The position numbers and the translations under genes are program-made. Shown here piece after piece: positions 25,049 to 36,001 of a stretch of DNA of 64,000 nucleotides; positions within the stretch are counted from its first letter, which is position 1; each line of letters starts with the position of its first letter. Under the pieces are notes generated by a model. That model was not told where the DNA came from. It saw nothing but the letters and a program-made list of their open reading frames with translations, and searched no databases. The stretch is from Lycorma delicatula (Eukaryota > Arthropoda > Insecta > Hemiptera > Fulgoridae), in NCBI RefSeq assembly GCF_047948215.1, contig NC_134460.1, forward strand, positions 149,724,049 to 149,788,048. Reading direction: 5' to 3'.

Positions 25049-25200
25049 TTGGCAGAGTGGTGTGGTAGTGTCTAAGTCTTTTATCTAGAAGATTCTGGTT
25101 TTGAATCCTACTAAGGTTTATCCCATTTTTCATGCTTCACAAAATTAATCTCATGAAGTATTTGTGATTGGGTGTAAGCCTATTGCTGCGTCGAGAATAA
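25049..25200 (+). mobile_element. SINE-B copy 3, strongly diverged
   Basis: ggcagagtggtgtggtagtg (box A region) and ctggttttgaatccta (box B region) are spaced as in the tRNA head at 56363. The body is poorly preserved. Confidence 0.45.
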
Positions 25201-25374
25201 ATAAATACTGTATGTGGTTTTGTTGCATGTTTTTATAAATAATTGTAGCAATTGAGCCGCTAAATAATTGAGTAAAAATTTATGAGTAAAAAGTTATGAT
25301 CAATGCTAGACTGTTTTTGAATCTAGTTATTCACACATACAATGCTGATATACTTTCTTTTTTTTTTTTTGTCT

Positions 25375-27147
25375 TCAGTCATTTGACTGGTTTGATGCAG
25401 CTCTCCAAGATTCCCTATCTAGTGCTAGTCGTTTCATTTCAGTATACCCTCTACATCCTACATCCCCAACAATTTGTTTTACATACTCCAAACATGGCCT
25501 GCCTACACAATTTTTCCCTTCTATCTGTCCTTCCAATATTAAAGCGACTATTCCAGGATGCCTTAGTATGTGGCCTATAAGTCTGTCTCTTCTTTTAACT
25601 ATATTTTTCCAAATGCTTCTTTCTTCATCTATTTGCCGCAATACCTCTTCATTTGTCACTTTATCCACCCATCTGATTTTTAACATTCTCCTATAGCACC
25701 ACATTTCAAAAGCTTCTAATCTTTTCTTCTCAGATACTCTGATTGTCCAAGTTTCACTTCCATATAAAGCGACACTCCAAACATACACTTTCAAAAATCT
25801 TTTCCTGACATTTAAATTAATTTTTAATGTAAACAAATTATATTTCTTACTGAAGGCTCGTTTAGCTTGTGCTATTCGGCATTTTATATCGCTTCTGCTT
25901 CGTCCATCTTTAGTAATTTTACTTCCCAAATAACAAAATTCTTCTACCTCCATAATCTTTTCTCCTCCTATTTTCACATTCAGCGGTCCATCTTTGTTAT
26001 TTCTACTACATTTCATTACTTTTGTTTTGTCCTGGTTTATTTTCATGCGATAGTTCTTGCGTAGGACTTCATCTATGCCGTTCATTGTTTCTTCTAAATC
26101 CTTTTTACTCTCGGCTAGAATTACTATATCATCAGCAAATCGTAGCATCTTTATCTTTTCACCTTGTACTGTTACTCCGAATCTAAATTGTTCTTTAACA
26201 TCATTAACTGCTAGTTCCATGTAAAGATTAAAAAGTAACGGAGATAGGGAACATCCTTGTCGGACTCCCTTTCTTATTAGGGCTTCTTTCTTATGTTCTT
26301 CAATTGTTATTGTTGCTGTTTGGTTCCTGTACATGTTAGCAATTGTTCTTCTATCTCTGTATTTGAACCCTAATTTTTTTAAAATGCTGAACATTTTATT
26401 CCAGTCTACGTTATCGAAAGCCTTTTCTAGGTCTATAAACGCCAAGTATGTCGGTTTGTTTTTCTTTAATCTTCCTTCTACTATTAATCTGAGGCCTAAA
26501 ATTGCTTCCCTTGTCCCTATACTTTTCCTGAAACCAAATTGGTCTTCTCCTAACACTTCTTCCACTCTCCTCTCAATTCTTCTGTATAAAATTCTAGTTA
26601 AGATTTTTGATGCATGACTAGTTAAACTAATTGTTCTATATTCTTCACATTTATCTGCCCCTGCTTTCTTTGGTATCATAACTATAACACTTTTTTTGAA
26701 GTCTGACGGAAATTCCCCTTTTTCATAAATATTACACACCAGTTTGTATAATCTATCAATCGCTTCCTCACCTGCACTGCGCAGTAATTCTACAGGTATT
26801 CCGTCTATTCCAGGAGCCTTCCTGCCATTTAAATCTTTTAATGCTCTCTTAAATTCAGATCTCAGTATTGTTTCTCCCATTTCATCCTCCTCAACTTCCT
26901 CTTCTTCCTCTATAACACCATTTTCTAATTCATTTCCTCCGTATAACTCTTCAATATATTCCACCCATGTATCGACTTTACCTTTCATATTATATATTGG
27001 TGTACCATCTTTGTTTAACACATTATTAGATTTTAATTTATGTACCCCAAAATTTTCCTTAACATTCCTGTATGCTTCGTCTATTTTACCAATGTTCATT
27101 TCTCTTTCCACTTCTGAACACTTTTCTTTAATCCACTCTTCTTTCAC
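25375..27147 (-). CDS. LINE reverse transcriptase ORF (open, 590 codons)
   Basis: Open frame with Met at 27147 and stop at 25375. RT motifs run in order: LNGRKAPGIDGIPVELL (106-122), FIDLEKAFD (237-245, motif A Asp239), VRQGCSLSPLLF (295-306), FADD (337-340, motif C). Then come KINQDKTKVM, a thumb, and the C-terminal RWVDKVTNEEVL and GHILRHPG blocks. The frame can be extended upstream without Met to about 27187 (KCKLVKEEW), where a single-base shift separates it from the linker. All RT catalytic residues are kept, so the enzyme part may still be translatable, though the element as a whole is broken in the endonuclease. Confidence 0.9.
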   Translation of the reverse strand: MKEEWIKEKCSEVEREMNIGKIDEAYRNVKENFGVHKLKSNNVLNKDGTPIYNMKGKVDTWVEYIEELYGGNELENGVIEEEEEVEEDEMGETILRSEFKRALKDLNGRKAPGIDGIPVELLRSAGEEAIDRLYKLVCNIYEKGEFPSDFKKSVIVMIPKKAGADKCEEYRTISLTSHASKILTRILYRRIERRVEEVLGEDQFGFRKSIGTREAILGLRLIVEGRLKKNKPTYLAFIDLEKAFDNVDWNKMFSILKKLGFKYRDRRTIANMYRNQTATITIEEHKKEALIRKGVRQGCSLSPLLFNLYMELAVNDVKEQFRFGVTVQGEKIKMLRFADDIVILAESKKDLEETMNGIDEVLRKNYRMKINQDKTKVMKCSRNNKDGPLNVKIGGEKIMEVEEFCYLGSKITKDGRSRSDIKCRIAQAKRAFSKKYNLFTLKINLNVRKRFLKVYVWSVALYGSETWTIRVSEKKRLEAFEMWCYRRMLKIRWVDKVTNEEVLRQIDEERSIWKNIVKRRDRLIGHILRHPGIVALILEGQIEGKNCVGRPCLEYVKQIVGDVGCRGYTEMKRLALDRESWRAASNQSND

Positions 27148-27440
27148 CAGTTTGCACTTCCAGTTTATAGCATTTCTTAATTGCCGATAGTTCCTTTACT
27201 TTCTTCATCATTAGCATTCTTATATTTTCTATGTTCATCCATCAGCTGCAATATATCGTCTGAAACCCAAGGTTTTCTACCAGTTCTCTTTATTCCGCCT
27301 AAGTTTGTTTCTGCTGATTTAAGAATTTCCTTTTTAACATTCTCCCATTCTTCTTCTACATTTTCTGCCTTATCTTTTTTACTCAGACCTCTTGCGATGT
27401 CCTCCTCAAAAATCTTCTTTACCTCCTCTTCCTCAAGCTT

Positions 27441-28317
27441 CTATAAATTCCACCGATTCATCTGACAACTTTTCTTCAGGTTTTTAAACCCCAATCTACA
27501 TTTCATTACCACCAAATTATGGTCGCTATCAATGTCTGCTCCAGGGTAAGTTTTGCAGTCAACGAGTTGATTTCTAATTCTTTGCTTAACCATGATATAA
27601 TCTATCTGATACCTTGCAGTATCGCCTGGCTTTTTCCAAGTGTATATTCTTCTATTATGATTTTTAAATTGGGTGTTGGCAATTACTAAATTATACTTCA
27701 TGCAAAACTCTATAAGTCGGTTCCCTCTTTCATTACTTTTGCCCAGCCCGTATTCACCCACTATATTTCCTTCCTTGCCTTTTCCAATGCTTGCATTCCA
27801 ATCTCCAACTCTTATTAAATTTTCATCTCCTTTTACGTATTTAATTGCTTCATCAATCTCTTCGTATACACACTCTACCTCATCATCATCATGGGCGCTT
27901 GTAGGCATATAGACGTTAACAATCGTTGTCGGTTTAGGTTTTGATTTTATCTTTATTACAATGATTCTATCACTATAAGTTTTGAAATACTCCACTCTCC
28001 TCCCTATCTTCTTGTTCATCACGAAAACCTACTCCTGCCTCCCCATTATTTGACGCTGAGTTAATTACTCTAAAATCACCTGACCAAAAGTCGCCTTCCT
28101 CTTCCCACCGAACCGAACTAATTCCTACTATATCCACATTTGTCCTACCCATTTCCCTTTTTAAATTTTCTAGCCTACCAACCTTTTTTAAGCTTCTAAC
28201 ATTCCACGCTCCGACTCGTAGAATGTTATTTTTTAATTTTCTGGTGACCCCTTCCTTAGTAGTCACCACCTGGAGATCCGAACGGGGGACTATTTTTCCT
28301 CCGGAATATTTTACCAA
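27441..28317 (-). pseudogene. LINE endonuclease domain, frameshifted
   Basis: Two overlapping minus-strand frames, 28317-27973 and 28022-27441, together form an APE-like endonuclease. The first has RVGAWNVRSLKKVGRLENLK and DIVGISSVRW; the second has VGDWNASIGKG (usual GDFN block), YQIDYIMV and SDHNLVV (catalytic Asp-His near 27520). A frameshift near 28000 separates them and a stop near 27441 splits the endonuclease from the reverse transcriptase. Its role would be to nick target DNA for target-primed reverse transcription. Confidence 0.85.
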
Positions 28318-28965
28318 GGAAGGCGCCTCTATTATTGTTGCTATGTGAAAATGCAGAGAGCCACATTTTCTTGGAAAAAAAGCAGCTGTAGTTTTCCATT
28401 GCTTTCAGCTGCGCAGTACTCAGAGGACTGAGTGATGTTGATACGGCCGTTTAAGTCATTGTGACTCATGCCCCTAACAACTACTGAAAGAGTTGCTGCC
28501 CTCTTTCAGAAATCATTCCTTAGTCTGGCTCTCAACAGATACCTCTCCAATATGGTTGCACCTTCGGTCCAGCTACTCTGTATCCCTGAGCACTCAAGCC
28601 CCCTCACCAACGGCAAGGTCTCATGATTCATAGAGGAGGGCTGATATACTCTGAATCACTAATTTTAAGACATCATCAAGTTAGATAAAAATCCAGTAAC
28701 ATTCTATTCAGATAATTATTATATTATACTTTTCATTGATCTAAACTATACTGCTTGCAGAAGTTAGAAAAAACAATGGACCAATGAGTAGCCAAGTAGA
28801 CTATTGTAATGTTCATTTACTCGTGCATGAAGTTAGCAAGCAACATATAGAATAGGATAACTAGTTACGTTAGATAATTAGTTTATTCATTTCTTTTCCA
28901 GCTAGCAAGCGCATTCATGCAGATACACCCACACACACACATACACACAAATACATATCTCTAGT

Positions 28966-29195
28966 GTTATATAAAGAGGAAAACGGTTTTTGTTTGTTCG
29001 AGATAAACAACAAAAACTACCCAATCAATCACAACCAAATGTTTACCCACGTTTCTTGGCATAACTGAGACGATTTTTAGATATGCGTATAATTGATTTC
29101 AAAAATTTGCTGGTTGAGGCACAAACTTTAATGAATTAAATTAATGAACTGTGAACTGAAACTATGAACTGTGAACAAGTTCTCAAAGGGATTTA
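28966..29195 (-). repeat. interspersed repeat family R-A, copy 3 (partial)
   Basis: The words gttatataaagaggaaaacg, ttgttcgagataaacaac and atcacaaccaaatgtttacc align with the reverse complement of about 18180-18320. The rest of the family is missing. It lies just before the piggyBac remnant. Confidence 0.6.
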
Positions 29196-29354
29196 ACTCT
29201 GGTGAATTTCCATGTATGCATGCGTGTATGCGTGCGCGCGTGTGTGTGTAATCTTGAAATTTTAAGGTTATTGTTTCACGTAGTCTACTAGTTGTAATAG
29301 TGTGGATTTTTACCCAGTATAGTGTTTGTTTTTTTTTTAACTTTTTACTTTAAA

Positions 29355-30208
29355 ATGCCTAAACTTTTTTTTAAATTGAAGAAATTACTGCTAATTAAAT
29401 ACTTCTGAAGATTTAATTACAACTGTAGAAAGACTGTCTTCAGAACATAAAGAGTCTGAACAAGAGGACATTATTGAAAATGATGAGATCTAAGAATGAT
29501 CTTAAGTAAAATCCCAATGATGTTTTATCTTTGGTAAAATTGCTGGAACAATGTTGTTAAATGCTGCAGGGATTAATAAATTTATTACATGGACATTTTG
29601 TAATGTAGCTTGAGGGAATTTAAAACAAAAGAGATTTGGTTTTCTCCATGAGCTTGGAATTCAACTAGCCATACCTTTTATGAAACAAAGATTGATTACC
29701 AAAACTTTAAGACTTACACTTTGACAAAAGATTGAAATGCTGCCAATGGAAAAAGGAAGGCTTCCAAAATCTGAAGAAAGGGAAGAATGGCAGTGAAAAG
29801 GAGGACCCAAACAAGGAAGATGTACACGGTGTAAACAAAGTGACAAAAAGTATGCAGTTAAGTGCTCAAATTGCCATCATTTTGTTTGTGGTGAACATAG
29901 TGATATAATTTGTAATAGATGTAAATAATTGTCAATAAATCACATGTACTTACATAATCATTTCTGTCCTTGATAAACAATTTGAACCATTGGTTCATTT
30001 TTATTGTGACAAAAATTTAACTCTTTTTAGAATAATAGTTTGTCATTTGATTTTTTTAAAACATTTTCCCATTATTTCTTTATAAAATAAACATTTCTTA
30101 AAATTTTTTTTTTTATAAAATTTACTGTTTTTTCCTTTTAATTAACCAATAGGAATTTTCACCCTGTATAATAACCAATGGGGTAAAATAAGGTCTAATA
30201 TTAAAGGG
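29355..30208 (+). pseudogene. piggyBac-type transposon remnant lacking the catalytic core
   Basis: 29400-29490 reads LNTSEDLITTVERLSSEHKE followed by an acidic stretch, like the acidic N-terminus of piggyBac-type transposases. From about 29540 the frame jumps to the C-terminal region: RFGFLHELGIQLAIPFMKQR, then the Cys-rich end GRCTRCKQSDKKYAVKCSNC followed by HHFVCGEHSD and CNRCK with a stop at 29928. The C-X2-C...C-X2-C...C-X2-H...C-X2-C pattern is the family's C-terminal zinc-binding domain. The DDD core is deleted. 30201-30212 reads ttaaaggg|ttaa, as expected for a right terminus next to a TTAA target. The left terminus was not found. Confidence 0.7.
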
Positions 30209-30479
30209 TTAATGTTTGTTGTCATTCTATTAAAAATTTATGTAGAATTGGATAATTTTAGTAAATATCTTATCTTTTGCTTTTAGTTTTTGTACAACAA
30301 CCCTTCTGCCTACTCAACCTCTAAAATTAAAGAAAAAAATGAAGCTTTTTAAATAAACTTAACTAGTAATAAGCCATAAACTAGTGATCCCAACTTTAGC
30401 TGTAGACCATGATCTCGATCTTTTTCACACATCTGTTTTTAAATGCACAAATAATAATTTTACACAAGTATAAAATTAA

Positions 30480-30830
30480 AAATTTTAAAAACCCATGAAG
30501 CCATTTTGAAGAAATATATCTACTACTGCAGCATCCCTGGTGACTTATAACTGTAAAACTAATCTAAGAATCTGCTCTGAGGTGACACCTATATAATGCA
30601 ATGAGGTGAGGTGATACCTGTGTAATGCATTAAAATCGGCCCAAACATTTTAGAGAAACACATCTACTGCAGCGCACCCTGGTGGTGGCTTATAATCTTT
30701 AGACATCTATTATCTCTATTCTATTATGTGGTTTTTTGCATACACAGGTATGCAAAATACCACATCAAAATTGGTCCAGTTGTTTTGAGAAAAATAGTAA
30801 CAGAATACACGCATACACACACACACAACC
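30480..30830. repeat. imperfect duplicated segments in AT-rich DNA
   Basis: ctactactgcagcatccctggtgacttata (about 30520) and ctactgcagcgcaccctggtggtggcttata (about 30662) mark two diverged copies of a roughly 140-bp unit. A CA-rich tail follows at 30806-30828. No gene. Confidence 0.5.
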
Positions 30831-31521
30831 TCTAATCCCAAACACATACATCGTGCATAAACAGTGTTAAGAAGGTAAGTAAAAGTAAGATTTTGAGTCA
30901 CAAAATTTTAACACATTAAGATTTTATTTTCTGTGATTTTTTTTATCAGAATAGGACATTTGAATATTAATTAATTACTGTAACACAATCATTGGCTCTT
31001 TTCTAGAGAGTTTTTTTTTGCTTTACAGAACCTGAAAAAAGTAACCTAAACTGAAAAAACAAAAGTAAACAAGTAGCATAAAAATAAATTTAACAAACAA
31101 TTTACCTCTGCTGAATTGTTTCTTATGTAGAGACAAAGGCAGTATAACCAACAGATCCTATTGTTTCATAGAATTTACAGCTGTATAAGTTTTGTTTGAT
31201 ATTAAATTTCATACCTATCTTGTTGTAAACATAATATTTTTTAATCATTTCATTAATTTATCAAGGGCACAGAGAGTAGCGAACATATCCTTTCCATAGA
31301 TAAGGTTGAGAGTATAATCCGAGGTGAAGCGGTTTTTAAACACTACCTGCTCCTTGGTACCATTACCCATTTATCAGTTTATTGTTAGGTTCTAATTAAC
31401 GATACATTGAGGTACGGTAATTCAGACCTTTAACCAGGCATACTCAGCATACAAATAAGGGTTACAGCTACTAACACTATTGATTCAACGAAGTATGAAT
31501 TCTTTTTGTTTTTTTTTACAG

Positions 31522-31672
31522 AATAATTTACTTCATAAAGATGGTATAAAGAAAAACATAAATACAATATCATCTTATTCTGGAACATGGCAGATAATCC
31601 GAATTGCCATGTTGACATGGAAGATCAGCCCAAAAGCAGCGAGAACAATGGAAATTCAGCAGGAAAACAAAG
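31522..31672 (+). CDS. ABCG: ABCG transporter, first coding exon with part of the 5' UTR
   Basis: First coding exon of an ABCG half transporter; CDS runs 31587-31672. A pyrimidine-rich acceptor ending in AG at 31520-31521 precedes it, so at least one non-coding exon lies upstream. The ATG at 31587 has A at -3 and G at +4, a strong insect start context, and an in-frame TAA lies at 31536-31538. It encodes MADNPNCHVD... (28 residues plus two bases), hydrophilic and variable, as expected before the nucleotide-binding domain. The donor is AAAG/GTAGGC at 31673. The two leftover bases (AG) pair in phase with the single A opening the exon at 45447 to form an Arg codon. The assignment rests on this phase match and on splice sites; the N-terminus itself is not conserved, so it is less certain than the later exons. 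Confidence 0.7.
31541..31549 (+). promoter_or_regulatory. minimal upstream ORF in the ABCG 5' UTR
   Basis: ATG-GTA-TAA lies 46 bases upstream of the proposed start codon, out of frame with it. Such a two-codon uORF could lower translation or allow reinitiation. Only the sequence is observed; any effect is inferred. Confidence 0.35.
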
Positions 31673-31763
31673 GTAGGCAAAATTTTTATGTACATTTCTA
31701 GTTACTTGTAAATTCTATTAAAGGATCTGTTGTATGGAATTATAAAGTCTCAACAAGGTATTT

Positions 31764-32093
31764 TTTTTGTCATCAGTCATTTGACTGGTTTGATGCAGCT
31801 CTCCAAGACTCCCTATCTAGTGCTAGTCGTTTCATTTCGGTATACCCCCTACATCCTACATCCCTAACAATTTGTTTTACATATTCCAAACGTGGCCTGC
31901 CTACACAATTTTTTCCTTCTACCTGTCCTTCCAATATTAAAGCGACTATTCCAGGATGCCTTAGTATGTGGCCTATAAGTCTGTCTCTTCGTTTAGTTAT
32001 ATTTTTCCAAATCCTTCTTTCTTCATCTATTTGCCGCAACACCTCTTCATTTGTCACTTTATCCACCCATCTGATTTTTAACATTCTCCAATA
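31764..32093 (-). mobile_element. LINE 3' fragment, copy 2 (part of the chimeric unit)
   Basis: Minus-strand 3' end of the 25355-28639 LINE family, open for 103 codons (32084-31773) up to the natural stop. It lies 91 bases into ABCG intron 1, antisense to the gene. It shares sub-family variants (cgtttagttat, caaatccttc) with copy 1 at 23842. Confidence 0.9.
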
Positions 32094-32306
32094 GCAACAA
32101 CGTATAACAAGAATTAAAAGTTTGTAAGTTCAGTTTTTATATATTTCTAACATCCATCATATTTTATTCATTGTTGGACTTTTGATTAGGTTACATTGAT
32201 TATTCTTCTGTATTATTCTGCCAGTTCTGTTATCTTTTTCAGTATTTGTTAAACAGTTCATCAATCGGGTTATTGATAGCTGTTCCATGATACAGCAAAA
32301 TTCAGG
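32094..32306 (-). repeat. chimeric 210-bp block fused to a LINE 3' end, copy 2
   Basis: Nearly identical to 24174-24383, with the same junction to the LINE and the same outer boundary (caaaattcaggt). Flanks beyond it are unrelated between the two loci. Confidence 0.85.
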
Positions 32307-34254
32307 TTTAAGTCCATCGTAAGATATAAATTCAATTTAATTACATCACATCTCAGTAGTTATGTTGTTATTGTAATACACTGCTAGAGTTTACTTGATA
32401 TTACAATAGCGTTAATTACAATTCAATGTGAATTAGGCTAACAAATGTTTTTGAGATAGTATAATCAGAATCATAACTAAATCAATCATTTATAAAGAAT
32501 AGGGAAAGACATAATTGCATAAGTCATTTATGTAAATTAAAAAATATTTAAATGTTTTAAAATCAGCATTCAAACATCATTTTTTTTTTTTAATTAATTC
32601 TTGGATTGTCCAGTTTTTAAATTTAAACTTACTTAAAATTATCTGCTCAGAACATGTGTCCAAATGTTTAATTTTCTGTTTATTAAAGGGAATTAACAAA
32701 TGAAAACTGTATGGTAAAATTATACATACACTTAACTTTCATCAAAGTTTCATTTTTTACGATAGTCAACAAAATTAGAAAACAATTGCAAATTTTTAAT
32801 ATTAATAATGACTGTAGAAATCAATAAACCATTAATTGTATGGTTACAATTATATTATTTGGTGTTACATTACCAGAATGATCACATTTCACAGAATTGT
32901 TTTTTTCAAATTTTATTTCTGATGACTATATTTTCAACAAGAAAATATTTTATCTTCTCTTCAGTATATGTGCAAAGTTATAATTTTATCTTCAAATTTA
33001 TTACATTCAAATAATAATAACAATATAAAAAAATATTTAATACTTATATGTTTAAAATAATATGACAAAATTCTGTGTTCTTTCATTATAAATTCTCTAA
33101 ACAAATAAAATATAAAATATTTTATTTTTTCCCTGGAAACAAATTCGTTATAATTCTGAATTATGTATTGCTAATGTTTTTTGAATACCTTTTCTTTGTA
33201 GGGCAAAATACACTATTTATCAATTGTTTAATAATCATTTACAAAAGAAGATTGATACTATAACAGAGATATAGTGTGTTAAATTTGTTGAACCTGGGTA
33301 AGACAGTAAACTATTCCAATCTGCCTGATGGGTACATCATCTTTTCTCAATACCCATATCATCCAAGATTTCAACTTCCATCAGGTCTAACTGTGCTAGA
33401 TTCATCATGCTGACGGTGCCACCAGAATCTAAGAACCAGTGCATCCTCGCTATCTAATAGAGTGTTGCCTATGGGTGAACTTTGGAGAAACTGGAGACTC
33501 TGTTTCTTGTCTGATAACCATACAAAAGCTTAATGGCAGAGAGTGTATATTAGATAAAACGACATCTTTCTAGTTCCAAAAAATATTTAAAAAATCATTC
33601 CTCTCTAACAAAACAGGATTTTGAGGCTAAAGTCTACACCCAAGAATAGCCTACAATAGAATTATACTAAATTGATCGACAAAGATAATTTTATACATTT
33701 AAATTTATTCATCAATATACAGATATTTTTTGTTTAACTAATCAAAGGTTATTTATCATAAGACATTTTTAGAGTAATGCAGAATATAACTTCAGTTATT
33801 ATGCAGCTAAATGTAAGATTTAAATAATATCTTATTACATTTCTTAAATGTCTCGTAATTAGAAAAAAAATTATATATTTAATTTTTTTATATTTCTTGG
33901 TTTAAAGTTGGTAAATTATTTTAAAATATTTTACCTGATTTTTTATTCGATAAACTATCAATTAGAGGATTTTTATTGATTCATGGTAATGTATAATTCA
34001 GAGTATTTGGAAAGTTGCTGTGCAGTAGACATTATAATTATGTAGTGCATTTTGTTCTTTAGGTATTAGGTTGGTTGCTCTGTGGGTTCGTTTGGCATTG
34101 CTCAATAATAAACCAATACATCAATTGTGTTGAATTGTGATTGAACATGCTTTATTTTGTTTCGTGGTAGTTCGTTTATAGGAATCAATAGTTGGGAGAA
34201 ACATAATGGTTCTTTCAGTAGAGGACACATTTTTCTCATTGACATGTCTTTCGT

Positions 34255-35065
34255 GAAGGTGACATTTATTCTGATTTAGTGAACCACAGGTTTTCTAAAA
34301 GGTTTCCAAATACTTTTGTTCCACACTGCGATGCAGTTTAAATTGTTATCAAAACATTTCAGGCAACAGGCTCTATTGCAGATAGTAATAGAAGTAGAAG
34401 ATCACCTAAACTAAATGAAAAGAAGCTACTTGATAACTGAGATGCTACGACCGAAAGTCCATCAAAGTCGATGCGAAAACTAGTACAGCAGCAAGATATT
34501 GGACTTGCTACCACACATATAAGTGTCAGAAAAGAATTGAAACTTTTTTCCTACAAAGTAATGTGCGTTTAAGAACTGAAACCCACAGAACATGCAAAAA
34601 AACTAAATTATTGTCAACAGTTTAAACATTTTATCGACCAGAATTGCATAGGTATCCTTGATATGATATATTTTACAGATGAAGTGTGGTTTCATCTGGA
34701 AGGGTTTATTAAGTCACAAAATATACAACTGTAATCGACAACTAACCTCCATAAATTATACGAACAATCTTTACACAAAGTGAAAACTGGAGTCTGGTGT
34801 ATGTAGAATGTACATTATGAGTCCAATCTTTTTTTAAAATAGTTATTGTGCTGTTTTAACAAACTTCATTAGATGATTAACGAAAATGGAAGTCAATCAC
34901 GGTCAGTTCCATCAATGACACCACAGCACACACAATGACTTTTTTATTAAATATCTTTGGTGAATGAATCATTTTGAAGGATTTGTGGCTTGCATGATCG
35001 CCCAATCTGACTTCCCTAGATTACTTTCTATGAGGGGCAGTGAAACTTACGAGACATTCCAGTAC
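34255..35065 (+). pseudogene. Tc1/mariner-superfamily transposase, full-length but decayed
   Basis: The + strand, with several stops, covers the whole protein. The helix-turn-helix start is FSKRFPNTFVPHCDAV and FQATGSIADSNRSRRSP (34294-34405); the second helix-turn-helix is KSMRKLVQQQDIGLATT. The first catalytic Asp block is IYFTDEVWFHLEGFIKSQN (about 34667-34725), followed by KTGVWC, then damaged second and third blocks (AHTMTFLL and SPNLTSLDYFL, 34925-35030). The type resembles the insect transposases with FxDExxFxLxGxVNxQN. TIRs not identified. A TTAGGTTGG at 34068-34076 could be an old terminus. Confidence 0.75.
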
Positions 35066-35814
35066 ATGAGCTGATTAAAATGTTTGAAAATAAATTGAAA
35101 CATATGTAGTTCTATTAATGTTGGATAAGGTCATTTTCAACACCTTTTATAAATCATTCAGATTATTGTAATATCCATTTCTATAAAATAATGAAATAAC
35201 AATACAAAGTAATAATTAAGAAAGTCTCATCATTACACTTCCATAATTCCAGTGCCCGGCAACTTTACAAACTCACTGTATTATAGTATTATGTCAAACT
35301 GTACCCCTTCAACTTCATATCCTCAGCGTTCTGCTGTATATAAACATCTGATCTTTTAAAGTATCACGGGTTGGAAACTCATTTTTAGTCTGAAATTAAA
35401 TGAATAATTATCTTAGAAATTTGCAGATCAAAGAAAATGAAATTAAATGGAAAAATTAAAATGGAATTAAAGAAAGTTCAAATAAATATGAATAACGGTA
35501 TTTTACTTAATGTTTTTAACTTAATCGTATATAATATCTTTTTTATTAAAATATACATAAAATCAACAAGATTTTCCAGAGAAATCATTTTTTTTTCAAC
35601 AGGGGTGCGTTCACTGATAATTGTCAAAAGCTAGGTGCATATTTTATTGAACACACGTCGTCATTACATAACGGGAAACTTAGTATGCATAAATATAACT
35701 TAAAAAACAAAACTTATAAAGAATGTATAAAATAAATCGGTTACAAAAGAAATATTTACAGTATGCACACTTTTTCTGTAAATACCCAACCAAGAAAAAA
35801 AGAAAGGGAACAAT

Positions 35815-35990
35815 CTACCCGCATCCTGAGCCCGAAGGCAAGACACTCTCTGTATCTAGCACTGAGGGACTTTACCGGAGGTCATCTTCAATACTTCAGC
35901 AACAGACATCTTTTAGTCTCAAATGCCTCAGTCAGGATGCCACCGATGCGATGCCGCAAATAACATTTCCATCGGTGTACTACCGCTAAC
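35815..35990 (+). repeat. interspersed repeat family R-B, copy 2
   Basis: The words gggactttaccggaggtcat and gcctcagtcaggatgccacc identify the family. It ends 10 bases before the deleted mariner at 36002. The open frames over it are not a conserved protein. Confidence 0.65.
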
Positions 35991-36001
35991 CTAATTAACT
36001 A

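Larger units (their letters stand above)
25355..28639 (-). mobile_element. near-intact non-LTR retrotransposon (LINE) with 11-bp duplication
   Basis: An insertion of 3285 bp on the minus strand. It is flanked by gctgatatact at 25344-25354 and at 28640-28650, which defines both ends. The order 5' to 3' is a UTR of about 320 bp, an apurinic-type endonuclease, a reverse transcriptase, a C-terminal region, a short 3' tail and poly-A. The protein type (craniofacial-development-protein-2-like endonuclease, FADD reverse transcriptase, RWVDKVTNEEVL/GHILRHP C-terminus) is common in arthropods and close to RTE; clade placement needs a tree. It lies about 2.9 kb upstream of the first known ABCG exon, in antisense. 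Confidence 0.92.

Noticed and set aside
26744..27190. 148-codon + strand open frame
   Set aside because: It lies antisense to the LINE reverse transcriptase region; Ser/Phe-rich composition reflects the opposite strand.
35437..35634. 65-codon open frame downstream of the mariner-type pseudogene
   Set aside because: AT-driven composition, no motif.
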